The position numbers were made by a program, and so were the translations under genes. Positions 40,156-49,600 of a stretch of 64,000 nt of DNA are shown here, in pieces. This DNA comes from JBEVJC01 sp040510375. Its GTDB lineage: Bacteria > Bacteroidota > Bacteroidia > Chitinophagales > Chitinophagaceae. Location: contig JBEVJC010000022.1 in the NCBI GenBank assembly GCA_040510375.1, forward strand, positions 124,001-188,000, given 5' to 3'. The notes under the pieces are model-generated. The model was not told the DNA's origin. It saw only the letters and a program-made list of their open reading frames with translations, and searched no databases. Within the stretch, counting starts at the first letter, position 1, and each line of letters starts with the position of its first letter.

Positions 40156-41328
40156 TCAAAGCACCTGTACAATCAGGAACTTCAGGTATTGGGTGTTTTC
40201 AATTCCCCAGACAATCGGATGATCCGGCGCCTGCGCCTGGAACGTCACCTGCCTGATCTGACGTTTTGCATCTTTTGCCGCCTGCGCGATTGTATACAGG
40301 AACAGGTCGGGTTCAACAAGACTTGTACACGACGAGGTAACCAGGAAACCACCGGGTCGTATGAGTTTCATTCCCCGCAGGTTGATTTCTTTATATCCCG
40401 TAACCGCTTTCTGGATGTTTTCCCTGCTCTTCGTAAAGGCCGGAGGATCCAGCATTACCACATCGTATTGCCGTCCTGTCTTCGACCATTCTTTCAATTT
40501 ATCAAATGCGTTGGCGGTTTCAAACTTACAGATATCACCCAACCCGTTCAGGGCTGCATTGCTGTTGGCCTGGGCCACTGCGCTTTCAGAAATATCGAGT
40601 CCCAGTACCGATTTGGCACCATAGGCTGCTGCATGAATCTCAAATGTCCCGGTATAAGTAAAGGCACCCAGCACCTCGGCATCCCTGACGATATGCTGAA
40701 TTGCCCGGCGGTTGTCCCGCTGATCGAGGAAGTAACCGGTTTTCTGGCCATTTTCGAGGTCCACCTGAAATTTGAGTCCATTCTCCACGATCACAATTTT
40801 CGGGTCAAACGGGTCCGACAAAAAACCTTTGACAAGTGGTAATCCTTCCAGTGTGCGCACCGGCACATCATTCCTTTCATAAATACCCCTGGGCGAAAAA
40901 ATTTCGTTCAAAGCCTTTACTATAGCGGGCTTCCAGAGATCCATCCCGAGCGCCAGTGTCTGGATCACAAAATAATCGTTAAACTTATCAATGATCATCT
41001 GGGGTAAACCATCAGCCTCACCAAACACCAGCCGGCAATTATCAACAAACCCGATTTTTTGCCGGTACTCCCAACATTCCCTGATTTTTCGCAGGAAGAA
41101 TGCCTCATCGATCATATCTTTCTTGTCGCGCGTTAGCAATCGCACCTGGATCTGGGAAAGGCCATTAAAATATCCCCGGCCCAGGAATTTCTGATCATAG
41201 TCACGGACCTCCACAATACTTCCGTTAACGGGTTCGCCCTCCGTTTTCTCAATTTCATTATTGAAAATCCAGGGGTGACCATTGGCAACACGGGGAGAGA
41301 TCTTTCTTTTCAGGTAGATTTTGTTCAT
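40156..41328 (-). CDS. 23S rRNA cytosine-C5 methyltransferase (RlmI-like)
   Basis: 390 aa from the ATG at 41328 (MNKIYLKRKISPRVANGHPWIFNNEI). An N-terminal PUA domain is followed by a Rossmann methyltransferase: LGAFTYTGTFEIHAAAYGAKSVLGLD, and MLDPPAFTKSRENI as catalytic DPP segment, then VTSSCTSLVEPDLF with the Cys of the Pro-Cys-like motif. This is the RlmI class that acts on large-subunit rRNA cytosines. A TAACTTTG element (41335-41342, minus) ends 6 nt before the ATG. Confidence 0.92.
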   Translation of the reverse strand: MNKIYLKRKISPRVANGHPWIFNNEIEKTEGEPVNGSIVEVRDYDQKFLGRGYFNGLSQIQVRLLTRDKKDMIDEAFFLRKIRECWEYRQKIGFVDNCRLVFGEADGLPQMIIDKFNDYFVIQTLALGMDLWKPAIVKALNEIFSPRGIYERNDVPVRTLEGLPLVKGFLSDPFDPKIVIVENGLKFQVDLENGQKTGYFLDQRDNRRAIQHIVRDAEVLGAFTYTGTFEIHAAAYGAKSVLGLDISESAVAQANSNAALNGLGDICKFETANAFDKLKEWSKTGRQYDVVMLDPPAFTKSRENIQKAVTGYKEINLRGMKLIRPGGFLVTSSCTSLVEPDLFLYTIAQAAKDAKRQIRQVTFQAQAPDHPIVWGIENTQYLKFLIVQVL

Positions 41329-41334
41329 AAAACG

Positions 41335-41342
41335 CAAAGTTA
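41335..41342 (-). promoter_or_regulatory. -7 element of the RlmI-like gene
   Basis: TAACTTTG, an exact TAnnTTTG match, ends 6 nt before the ATG at 41328. Confidence 0.5.
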
Positions 41343-41474
41343 ACGGAACAAAAACGGAAGGCGAAGGGTAGACTGATCCCCGACGGTGAAATTGGGCCGG
41401 GCCGGACAATTTGTCCCATCCCCGGCATTGGCAATATTCTTGACTAGCTTACCTTCGCAAACAATTCGAAAAAA

Positions 41475-42083
41475 ATGGCAGAAAAAGACGTGCAAGAACA
41501 GGCTAACTCCGCCAACGGGGCGGGAAACGGAAATGAACAAAATGAAAGGACAACGGGTACTTCCGGTTTCGATCTCAACACAGATGAAAACCTTCGTGGT
41601 ACCACACACCTGAATGAACCCGTAGCCGAAGAATCAGCCGCCGAAAAATTGAAAGCGGAATTGCAGGAGTCGAAAGATAAATACCTGCGTTTGCTGGCGG
41701 AGTTCGAAAACTTTAAACGGCGTAGTGCAAAAGAATACCGTGATATAACTTTGACGGCCGGACGGGAAATAATCGTCCAGCTGCTTGATGTGATAGATGA
41801 TGCGGAACGCGCGCAGAAACAAATGGAAACAACCTCGGATATAAAAAGTATCAGGGAGGGCGTCTCCCTTGTTTTTAATAAACTCCGCAATACTTTAACA
41901 GGTAAGGGCCTGAAGGCGATGGAAACTATCGGTACTGAATTCAATGCCGACCTCCATGAAGCCATAACCGAGATCCCGGTACCGGACGACCAGATGAAAG
42001 GGAAGGTCGTGGATGAAGTGGTGAAGGGATATTACCTCAACGATAAGATCATACGCCACGCCAAGGTGGTTGTTGGAAAATAA
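41475..42083 (+). CDS. grpE: Nucleotide-exchange factor GrpE
   Basis: 202 aa. An acidic N-terminal leader is followed by the long GrpE helix pair (ELQESKDKYLRLLAEFENFKRRSAKE) and the beta domain ending in VPDDQMKGKVVDEVVKGYYLNDKIIRHAKVVVG. Releases ADP from DnaK. It is followed after 12 nt by dnaJ, the usual pairing, with dnaK elsewhere. Confidence 0.96.
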   Translation: MAEKDVQEQANSANGAGNGNEQNERTTGTSGFDLNTDENLRGTTHLNEPVAEESAAEKLKAELQESKDKYLRLLAEFENFKRRSAKEYRDITLTAGREIIVQLLDVIDDAERAQKQMETTSDIKSIREGVSLVFNKLRNTLTGKGLKAMETIGTEFNADLHEAITEIPVPDDQMKGKVVDEVVKGYYLNDKIIRHAKVVVGK

Positions 42084-42095
42084 TATTTAAACTAA

Positions 42096-43274
42096 ATGTC
42101 AAAGAGAGATTATTACGAGGTCCTTGGCCTTGCTAAGGGTGCAGCTGCCGATGAGATTAAAAAAGCATACCGGAAGGTAGCCATGCAGCATCACCCCGAC
42201 CGCAATCCAGGCGACAAGAATGCAGAAGAAAAATTCAAGGAAGCGGCAGAAGCCTATGAAGTCCTCAGTGATTCCGATAAAAAAGCACAGTACGACCGGT
42301 TTGGCCATGCTGGAGTAAGTGGAGCCGGACGTAATGGCGGTGGACCCGGTGGTAATATGAACATGGATGATATCTTCAGCCAGTTCGGTGATATTTTCGG
42401 GGAAGATATTTTCGGTAATTTCTTCGGTGGCCAGCGTGGCGGTGGCGGAAGTGCCCGCGGAGGCGGTCAGCGCGCACGTGGTGTGAGGGGAAGCAACCTG
42501 CGGGTAAAGCTTAAACTCAATTATGAAGAGATTGCAAAAGGTGTTACCAAGAATATCAAGGTTAAAAAATATGTAGTCTGTAACGTTTGCTCAGGCAGCG
42601 GTGCGAAAGATAAAGGAAGTGTGCAAACCTGTTCTACCTGTGGCGGAAGCGGCCAGGTGAGAAAAGTACAGAATACATTTCTCGGCCAGATGCAAACAGT
42701 ATCAACCTGTCCAACCTGTAACGGTGAAGGCAGCACGGTAACTGCTAAATGTGGTCATTGTAAAGGGGAAGGCAGGGTCTATGCCGAAGAGACCGTAAGT
42801 ATCGATATCCCTGCAGGTGTATCAGAAGGCATGCAGTTAAGTATCAGTGGTAAGGGTAATGCCGGTGAACGTGGTGGCAGTGCAGGCGACCTCATTATCC
42901 TGATTGAAGAAGAAACACATGCAGACCTGCAGCGTGACGGATTGAATGTTGCTTACGACCTGCATATCACCTTCCCGGATGCTGCATTTGGTACGTCCGT
43001 GGAAGTGCCAACCATTGATGGCCGCGCCAAGATCAAAATCCCGGCCGGCACCCAATCCGGAAAAATCTTCCGGCTGAAAGGAAAAGGATTTCCAGGCGTG
43101 AACACGTATGAAAAAGGTGACCAGCTGATCCATGTAAGTGTATGGACACCCCAAACACTTACTGCCGAAGAAAAGGCAGCACTGGAAAAACTGAACCACT
43201 CCACCAATTTCAAACCTCACCCCGAAAAAAACGGCAAGGGATTTTTTGATAAGATCCGTGATATGTTCGCATAA
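42096..43274 (+). CDS. dnaJ: Chaperone protein DnaJ
   Basis: 392 aa. J domain with the HPD motif (QHHPDRNPGD), a Gly-rich linker, the cysteine-rich region with four CXXCXGXG-type repeats (CNVCSGSG, CSTCGGSG, CPTCNGEG, CGHCKGEG), and C-terminal substrate-binding domains. Co-chaperone of DnaK. 12 nt after grpE and followed by a strong terminator. Confidence 0.97.
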   Translation: MSKRDYYEVLGLAKGAAADEIKKAYRKVAMQHHPDRNPGDKNAEEKFKEAAEAYEVLSDSDKKAQYDRFGHAGVSGAGRNGGGPGGNMNMDDIFSQFGDIFGEDIFGNFFGGQRGGGGSARGGGQRARGVRGSNLRVKLKLNYEEIAKGVTKNIKVKKYVVCNVCSGSGAKDKGSVQTCSTCGGSGQVRKVQNTFLGQMQTVSTCPTCNGEGSTVTAKCGHCKGEGRVYAEETVSIDIPAGVSEGMQLSISGKGNAGERGGSAGDLIILIEEETHADLQRDGLNVAYDLHITFPDAAFGTSVEVPTIDGRAKIKIPAGTQSGKIFRLKGKGFPGVNTYEKGDQLIHVSVWTPQTLTAEEKAALEKLNHSTNFKPHPEKNGKGFFDKIRDMFA

Positions 43275-43282
43275 AAAGACAG

Positions 43283-43309
43283 GAAGCCTTCCACCGGAAG
43301 GCTTTTTTT
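43283..43309 (+). terminator. Terminator of grpE-dnaJ
   Basis: AAGCCTTCC/GGAAGGCTT perfect 9-bp stem with a 3-nt loop and a T-run, just after the dnaJ stop. Confidence 0.85.
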
Positions 43310-43405
43310 ATGCTAACCTGTCACCCATTTTGTGGATTTGGCATTTGGACGGATATTTGATACGGTGGACGGAAACTCCGAACTTTATAAATAACCTGAT
43401 AACAC

Positions 43406-44098
43406 ATGAACTTTAATTCTGAATTTGAGAAATACGCGGTGAAACACCGTGGTATGTCCAGTAATACGCTCCATAGTTATGCGTCGCAACTGACCACTGC
43501 CATGACTCCAAACATCATTGAAGAACGACCAATGAATGTGGCAGTAATGGATGTATACAGCCGTCTGATGATGGACCGCATTATCTTCCTGGGTTATGGT
43601 ATTAACGATGAAGTGGCCAATATTGTCACTGCCCAGTTACTGTTCCTCGATTCCACTGACCGTACCCGCGATATTAATATGTATATCAACAGCCCTGGTG
43701 GTGGTGTTTACGCGGGACTTGGTATGTACGATACCATGCAGTATGTAACACCCGATGTTGCCACTATCTGTATTGGTATGGCCGCATCAATGGCCTGTGT
43801 ATTGCTGGGTGCAGGTACAAAGGGTAAACGCGCAGCGCTGAGACACGCAAGGGTGATGATGCACCAGCCAAGTGGTGCTATCGGCGGACAGGCAAGTGAT
43901 ATTGAGATCACCGTTAAGGAAATCCGTCAGATCAAAAACGATCTTTATAATGTAGTGAACCATCATACCAACAAACCGATTGAACAGATCGAGAAGGATT
44001 TTGAAAGGGATAAGTGGATGACCGCTGTTGAAGCAAAAGAATATGGCTTTGTGGACGAAGTATTACTGATCAATCCAAGAAAAGATAAAAAAGACTGA
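43406..44098 (+). CDS. clpP: ATP-dependent Clp protease proteolytic subunit (first copy)
   Basis: 230 aa. S14 serine peptidase: nucleophile Ser in GMAASMACVLL, His in MMHQPSG, and Asp in DFERDKWM-like context at the C-terminus. The N-terminus is about 30 residues longer than a minimal mature ClpP, consistent with a propeptide. Forms the barrel used with ClpX/ClpA. A second clpP follows, then clpX. Confidence 0.95.
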   Translation: MNFNSEFEKYAVKHRGMSSNTLHSYASQLTTAMTPNIIEERPMNVAVMDVYSRLMMDRIIFLGYGINDEVANIVTAQLLFLDSTDRTRDINMYINSPGGGVYAGLGMYDTMQYVTPDVATICIGMAASMACVLLGAGTKGKRAALRHARVMMHQPSGAIGGQASDIEITVKEIRQIKNDLYNVVNHHTNKPIEQIEKDFERDKWMTAVEAKEYGFVDEVLLINPRKDKKD

Positions 44099-44140
44099 TA
44101 GCCCACTTCAATCAATTGAAAAATAATTAAACGAAAAGAC

Positions 44141-44782
44141 ATGAACCTGAATGCTCATTTATATAATGGATGGAGATCGGAAGACGAAGAACCGGAAGAA
44201 GAGGAAAAAGAGGAAACGCCAAAGTCGGACCTCATGATGTTCAGTAAAAAGCTGGAAAAATATTTCTTCAAAAGCCGCAGTGTATACCTGTGGGGAGTAG
44301 TCGATGATAAAAGCGCCCGCGATATCGTTAGTAAACTCCTGCTGCTGGACGCCGATAAACCCGGTGAAGAAATCAAGTTTTATATCAACAGCCCGGGTGG
44401 TGTAGTCACCAGCGGAATGGTGATGTACGACACCATGCAGATGATCAAGAGCCCGGTGAGTACCATCTGTATGGGACTGGCCGCCTCCATGGGAAGTATC
44501 CTCCTGAGCGGAGGTGAAAAAGGCCGCCGTTTTATTTATCCATCCGGCGAAGTGATGATCCACCAGCCAAGCCTGGGCGGTTATATCCGGGGTGTAACCT
44601 CCGACCTGGAGATCCAGGCAAAACAAACCAAACGCGTAAAAGATATGGGTGCCCAGATCCTGGCAACCAATACCGGTAAGTCCGTAGAAGAGATCATGCG
44701 TGATTTTGACCGCGATTACTGGATGAACGCAGAAGAAGCAATTTCATATGGCATTGTAGATCAGCTACTTACAAAATTGTAA
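44141..44782 (+). CDS. Second ATP-dependent Clp protease proteolytic subunit
   Basis: 213 aa. Catalytic Ser in GLAASMGSILLSGG, His in VMIHQPSLGG, and Asp in DFDRDYWM. It differs from the first clpP mainly in an acidic N-terminal segment (EDEEPEEEEKEETPKSD). It starts 42 nt after the first copy. The two may form a mixed ClpP1P2-like tetradecamer (inference, as known in some other bacteria). A terminator and clpX follow. Confidence 0.93.
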   Translation: MNLNAHLYNGWRSEDEEPEEEEKEETPKSDLMMFSKKLEKYFFKSRSVYLWGVVDDKSARDIVSKLLLLDADKPGEEIKFYINSPGGVVTSGMVMYDTMQMIKSPVSTICMGLAASMGSILLSGGEKGRRFIYPSGEVMIHQPSLGGYIRGVTSDLEIQAKQTKRVKDMGAQILATNTGKSVEEIMRDFDRDYWMNAEEAISYGIVDQLLTKL

Positions 44783-44817
44783 TCCAGCTTATCCCCAGCC
44801 CTTTAAATAAGAACCTG

Positions 44818-44847
44818 AAAAACCGCCTTTGTCAGGCGGTTTTTTTA
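44818..44847 (+). terminator. Terminator between clpP2 and clpX
   Basis: AAAAACCGCCT and AGGCGGTTTTT form an 11-bp stem with a 5-nt loop and a T-tail. A -7 promoter element begins right at its end, so clpX is also transcribed on its own. Confidence 0.85.
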
Positions 44848-44853
44848 ATTTTG
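44846..44853 (+). promoter_or_regulatory. -7 promoter element of clpX
   Basis: TAATTTTG, an exact TAnnTTTG match, starts at the last T of the terminator tail and leaves a leader of about 40 nt. Confidence 0.5.
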
Positions 44854-44897
44854 CAACTGGTAGCGACGACGACCATTCTCCTCCCTTCACAAACATT

Positions 44898-46154
44898 ATG
44901 GCTAAAAATATATTACACTGCTCATTTTGCGGCCGGAGCCGCGACGAAGTAAAAATCCTGATCGCCGGGCAGGAAGGACATATCTGCGAAAATTGCGTGG
45001 AACATGCCCGGGAAATCATTGAACAGGAACTGCAGGTACGTGATGAAAAAACATCATCCGGGTCATTTAAACTGACCATCAAAAAACCGATGGAAATCAA
45101 AAAATTCCTGGACGATTATGTGATCGGTCAGGATGAGGCTAAAAAAGTATTGGCCGTGGCGGTTTACAACCACTATAAACGACTGCAGCAAAAAGGCAGT
45201 GAGGCTGCTACCGTTGGACCAAGCAACGAAGTGGAAATTGAAAAAAGCAATATCATCATGGTGGGAGAAACCGGTACGGGTAAAACCCTGCTGGCAAAAA
45301 GTATCGCCCGCATGTTGAATGTACCATTCGCCATTGTTGATGCCACCGTCTTTACCGAAGCAGGTTATGTGGGCGAAGATGTGGAAAGCATCCTCACCCG
45401 TTTGCTCCAGGTCTGCAATTACGATGTCAGTTCCGCCGAACGCGGAATAGTATATATTGATGAGATCGACAAGATTGCCCGTAAAGGCGATAACCCTTCC
45501 ATCACCCGCGATGTAAGTGGTGAAGGTGTTCAACAGGGAATGCTGAAACTGCTGGAAGGAACCGATGTACTGGTGCCACCACAGGGTGGTCGCAAACACC
45601 CCGAGCAGAAACTCATCAAGATCAATACACAGAACATCCTCTTCATCTGCGGAGGTGCTTTTGATGGCATCGACAAAATCATTGCCCGCCGTGTGCAGAC
45701 CAATACCATTGGATTCAATGTGGACAAGGAACTGCAGGAGAACATGAAGAAAAACCTACTCCGGTATGTAAATGCGCAGGACTTGAAATCATTTGGCCTG
45801 ATCCCCGAACTGCTTGGACGGCTTCCCGTAGTAACCCATCTGGATCCACTCGATGCATCCACGCTGCGCGCCATCCTCACCCAGCCGAAGAATGCTCTGA
45901 TGAAACAATATACCCGGCTGTTTGAACTGGAAGGAATCAAACTTCATATCGAAGATGAAGTCCTGGACTTTATGGTTGAAAAAGCAGTGGATTATAAACT
46001 GGGTGCACGTGGTTTGCGCAGTATCTGCGAAGGCCTGCTCACCGACGCCATGTATGAACTGCCCTCTTCAAAGGAAACCAGCTTTGTGATGAACCTGGAT
46101 TATGCAAAACGTAAATTCGACAAGAGCAAACTGAGCTTGCTGAAGGTTGCATAA
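44898..46154 (+). CDS. clpX: ATP-dependent Clp protease ATPase ClpX
   Basis: 418 aa from the ATG at 44898 (MAKNILHCSFCGRSRDEVK). Zinc-binding domain with four Cys (CSFCGRSRDEV... CENC), Walker A GETGTGKTLLAKSIA, Walker B IVYIDEIDKIA, and pore-loop/arginine-finger regions in QGMLKLLEG and LARGLRSICEG. Unfolds substrates for ClpP. It follows the two clpP genes, with its own promoter after a terminator. Confidence 0.97.
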   Translation: MAKNILHCSFCGRSRDEVKILIAGQEGHICENCVEHAREIIEQELQVRDEKTSSGSFKLTIKKPMEIKKFLDDYVIGQDEAKKVLAVAVYNHYKRLQQKGSEAATVGPSNEVEIEKSNIIMVGETGTGKTLLAKSIARMLNVPFAIVDATVFTEAGYVGEDVESILTRLLQVCNYDVSSAERGIVYIDEIDKIARKGDNPSITRDVSGEGVQQGMLKLLEGTDVLVPPQGGRKHPEQKLIKINTQNILFICGGAFDGIDKIIARRVQTNTIGFNVDKELQENMKKNLLRYVNAQDLKSFGLIPELLGRLPVVTHLDPLDASTLRAILTQPKNALMKQYTRLFELEGIKLHIEDEVLDFMVEKAVDYKLGARGLRSICEGLLTDAMYELPSSKETSFVMNLDYAKRKFDKSKLSLLKVA

Positions 46155-46207
46155 ACCTTACGTAAATGCAGATCAATTAATAGTCTAACCAATACAAATC
46201 TTACGAT

Positions 46208-46348
46208 ATGCAGGAACTGATCGATAAACTGAAAGCAGAAGCCGGCCTGACTGATGAACAGGCAAAACAAGCCATCCAGGCAATAAAATCATATGTGGTT
46301 GAAAAGTTTCCTATGCTGGAAGGCGCTGTAGGAAATCTTTTTGGCTGA
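46208..46348 (+). CDS. 46-residue helical protein
   Basis: 46 aa, too short for many gene callers. MQELIDKLKAEAGLTDEQAK... AIKSYVVEKFPMLEGAVGNL followed by FG: two amphipathic helices with a heptad-like Leu/Ala pattern. Reminiscent of small conserved Bacteroidota proteins of the GLTDEQA...KFPML type (recollection). ATG start, 53 nt after clpX on the same strand. Function unknown. Confidence 0.6.
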   Translation: MQELIDKLKAEAGLTDEQAKQAIQAIKSYVVEKFPMLEGAVGNLFG

Positions 46349-46384
46349 TCACCCGGCAGGTTCCTGCCTGCCTGTAACTGATCC

Positions 46385-46510
46385 TCAACGGATCGCCCTG
46401 CATTTTTTCCCCCTGGGATTATTGGCCGCCTCAAAAGGCGTGATGGCCCTGCTGCATGATTCAAGAAAAATTATTACCAGCAGTGCCAACAGGATATTTT
46501 TTGCTTTCAT
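46385..46510 (-). CDS. Tiny lipoprotein
   Basis: 41 aa. Signal peptide MKAKNILLALLVIIFLESC ends in a lipobox (FLESC), then only 22 residues follow, rich in charged and Asn/Gly-Pro residues: SRAITPFEAANNPRGKKC then RAIR. Small lipoproteins of this kind, with a C-terminal KKC segment, recur in Chitinophagaceae (recollection). It lies between clpX-linked and nrdJ genes. Function unknown. Confidence 0.6.
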   Translation of the reverse strand: MKAKNILLALLVIIFLESCSRAITPFEAANNPRGKKCRAIR

Positions 46511-46641
46511 AAGGGAATTTGAAAGCACAAAATAGCTGGCGCGTTCTATAAACAAGAAAATAATCCCTACTGAAATGCACGATTTCCAGGTTGTTTTATC
46601 CGGTTATATTTCCGAAAAAAACCTTCGTGGAAATACCCGGA

Positions 46642-49600
46642 TTAACTGCATCCCCCCTGGTTTCCGCAGTTGAGGCACTTGTAACAGGTGCCACTTCTCA
46701 TCATTATATGCCCGCATACATTACAGGCGGGCGCGTCACTCTGCATATTCTTCGCTGCCTTATTCATTGCATCCATGCCATTGTCTTCCTTATACGGCTG
46801 TGCTTTGTAGGTCTTGATGGTAGCCGGACCAGCACCGGCAGGTGTTATACGGATACTTGAAAGTTCCGGCGCCTTCGCATATTCCAGCCCGGTTGGAACA
46901 TCTTCCCAGTCGTCCGAACCCGTATTCATCACTTCAGGTTTATCGAGCACATGCACCAGGTCGGTCCGGCCCAGGTATTCATACCCCAGCGCACGGAAAA
47001 TAAAATCAACCAGTGATGTGGTCGACTTGATATTCGGATGTTCCACAAAACCGGAAGGATCAAATTTTGTGAAAGCAAACTTGTCAACGAACTCTTCAAG
47101 CGGAACACCATACTGAAGTCCGATTGAAATTGAAATTGCAAAACAGTTCATCATACTGCGCATGGTTGCGCCTTCCTTTGCCATATCAATAAAGATCTCT
47201 CCCAGTGTTCCATCCTGGTATTCGCCCGTCCTCAGGAAGATCGCCTGCCCGTTGATCTTTGCCTTCTGCGTAAACCCGCGACGTTTGGCAGGTAAGGACC
47301 TGCGCTCCACGATACTGGCAAGCTTGCGCTTAAGTTTGGTATCGGGTGACGACTGCACCCGCTTCTGTACTTCCTCCAGTAATTCTTCTACTGTAAGTTT
47401 CCCCAGGTCAACAATATTGGAAACGGTCTCCGCTCGCATTTCTGCAAATGTTTGATTTGCAGAAATTTTACCCGACGGGTTCGTGGCAAATGCCTGGTCA
47501 GTATTTGCTGTTTGTTTATCAGTTATGTCATGTCCAGATTGTTTTTCCAGTACAGCCTGACCAGTTTGTCCTGCCTGTGTTTCTTCAACAACACCCGCAG
47601 CGGTCGAGGATTTTTTCTTCTTATCACTTTTATTGCTGAGTGGCTGTGAAAGTTTTGAGCCGTCACGGTAAAGTGCGCAGGCCTTCAAACCAAGCTGCCA
47701 GCTTAACATATACGAATCAGCGATCTCTTCCACAAGGGCTTCATGGGGAAGGTTGATGGTCTTTGAAATAGCACCACTGATAAAAGGTTGTGCAGCGGCC
47801 ATCATCCGGATATGACCATGTGCATGGATAAAACGCTGGCCTTTTTTACCACATTTATTTGCACAGTCAAAAACAGGAAGATGTTCTTCACGCAGGAACG
47901 GCGCACCTTCCAGCATCATGGTTCCGCAAACAAAATCATTTGCGGCTTCAATTTCCTCATCAGAAAAACCAAGTGCTTCCAGCAGGCTCCATTCAAAATC
48001 GTTGTATAGCCCGGAATCGAACCCCAGGCGTTGCAGGCATTCCTCTCCCAATGCATATTTGTTAAAAATAAAATTTATGTCGAAGGCCGCAACCACAGCC
48101 GCATCCAGCTTGTTCAGGTCGTTCATCGAAAACCCTTTGGCCATCAGGGTTGCATGATTGATATAGGGTGCCTTCGCAAAGGATGCAGCGCCAACTGCAT
48201 ACCGGGTAATCTCATCGACCTCCTGTTTTGAATAACCCATATTCTTCAGTGCTGCCGGGACCGACTGGTTAATGATCTTGAAATAACCACCACCCGAAAG
48301 TTTTTTGAATTTAACCAGGGCAAAATCAGGCTCCACGCCGGTTGTATCGCAATCCATTACCAGGCCGATCGTACCGGTTGGTGCGATAACGGTCGACTGT
48401 GCATTACGGTATCCGTACAACTCACCCAGTTCAACTGCATCGTCCCAGACTTTGCATGCAGCTTTTAACAGGTAATCGGGACAATGTTTTGCCTTGATGC
48501 CCTGTGGCCTCACGCTGAGTGATTCAAACTCATCGGCATCATATGCGGCCAGGCGATGGTTGCGGATCACTCTCTTCATATGTTCCCTGTTGTCTTCATA
48601 ACGCGGGAACGCACCAAGTACAGAAGCCATTTCCGCAGAAGTACGGTAAGCCACACCGGTCATGATAGCAGTAATGGCACCTGTTATTCCACGGGCAGCA
48701 TCGCTGTCATATGCTATACCACTTACCATGAGCATGGTACCCAGGTTTGCATAACCGAGCCCAAGCGTACGGTATTCGTAACTTAACCTGGCTACTTCCT
48801 TAGAAGGAAACTGCGCCATCAATACGGAAATCTCAAGTACAACTGTCCACAACCGGCAATTGTATTCATATCCTTCCACATCAAACAAATTTGTGTCTGC
48901 ATTATAAAACTTCATCAGGTTGGCGGATGCAAGGTTGCAAGCTGTATTATCCAGGAACATATATTCCGAACAGGGATTGGATGCGCGGATTTCGCCGCCT
49001 TCCGGACAGGTATGCCATTCATTGATGGTTGTATTGTATTGCGTACCGGGATCTGCACAGCGCCATGCCGCATGGGCTATCTGGTCCCACAGATCTTTAC
49101 TGGGAATCTTTTTCATCACCCTTCCATCCATCCTTCCCTTCAGTTCCCAATCCTCCCCTTTTTGCAAACGGTCAAAAAATTCATTGGGGATCCTCACCGA
49201 ATTATTCGAATTCTGTCCGCTCACTGTTTTATAAGCCTCGCCTTCATAATCGGAAGAATAACCTGCATCGATCAGTGCGCCCACCTTTTTTTCTTCTTCT
49301 ACTTTCCAGTTGACAAACTCCACAATTTCGGGATGGTCAAGGTCCAGGCAAACCATCTTCGCTGCGCGACGGGTGGTCCCGCCCGATTTGATAGCACCTG
49401 CTGCCCGGTCGCCGATCTTGAGAAAACTCATCAGTCCACTGGAAGTCCCGCCCCCACTCAGCTTTTCATTTGCACCACGCAAACTCGAATAGTTGGTACC
49501 CACACCCGATCCGTACTTGAAGATCCTTGCTTCGCGCACCCACAGGTCCATGATACCTCCATCATTCACCAGGTCATCATCCACACTCAGAATAAAACAG

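Noticed and set aside
43406..44782. Tandem clpP as a recent duplication error
   Set aside because: The two copies differ clearly in sequence and N-terminus, so both look like real genes.
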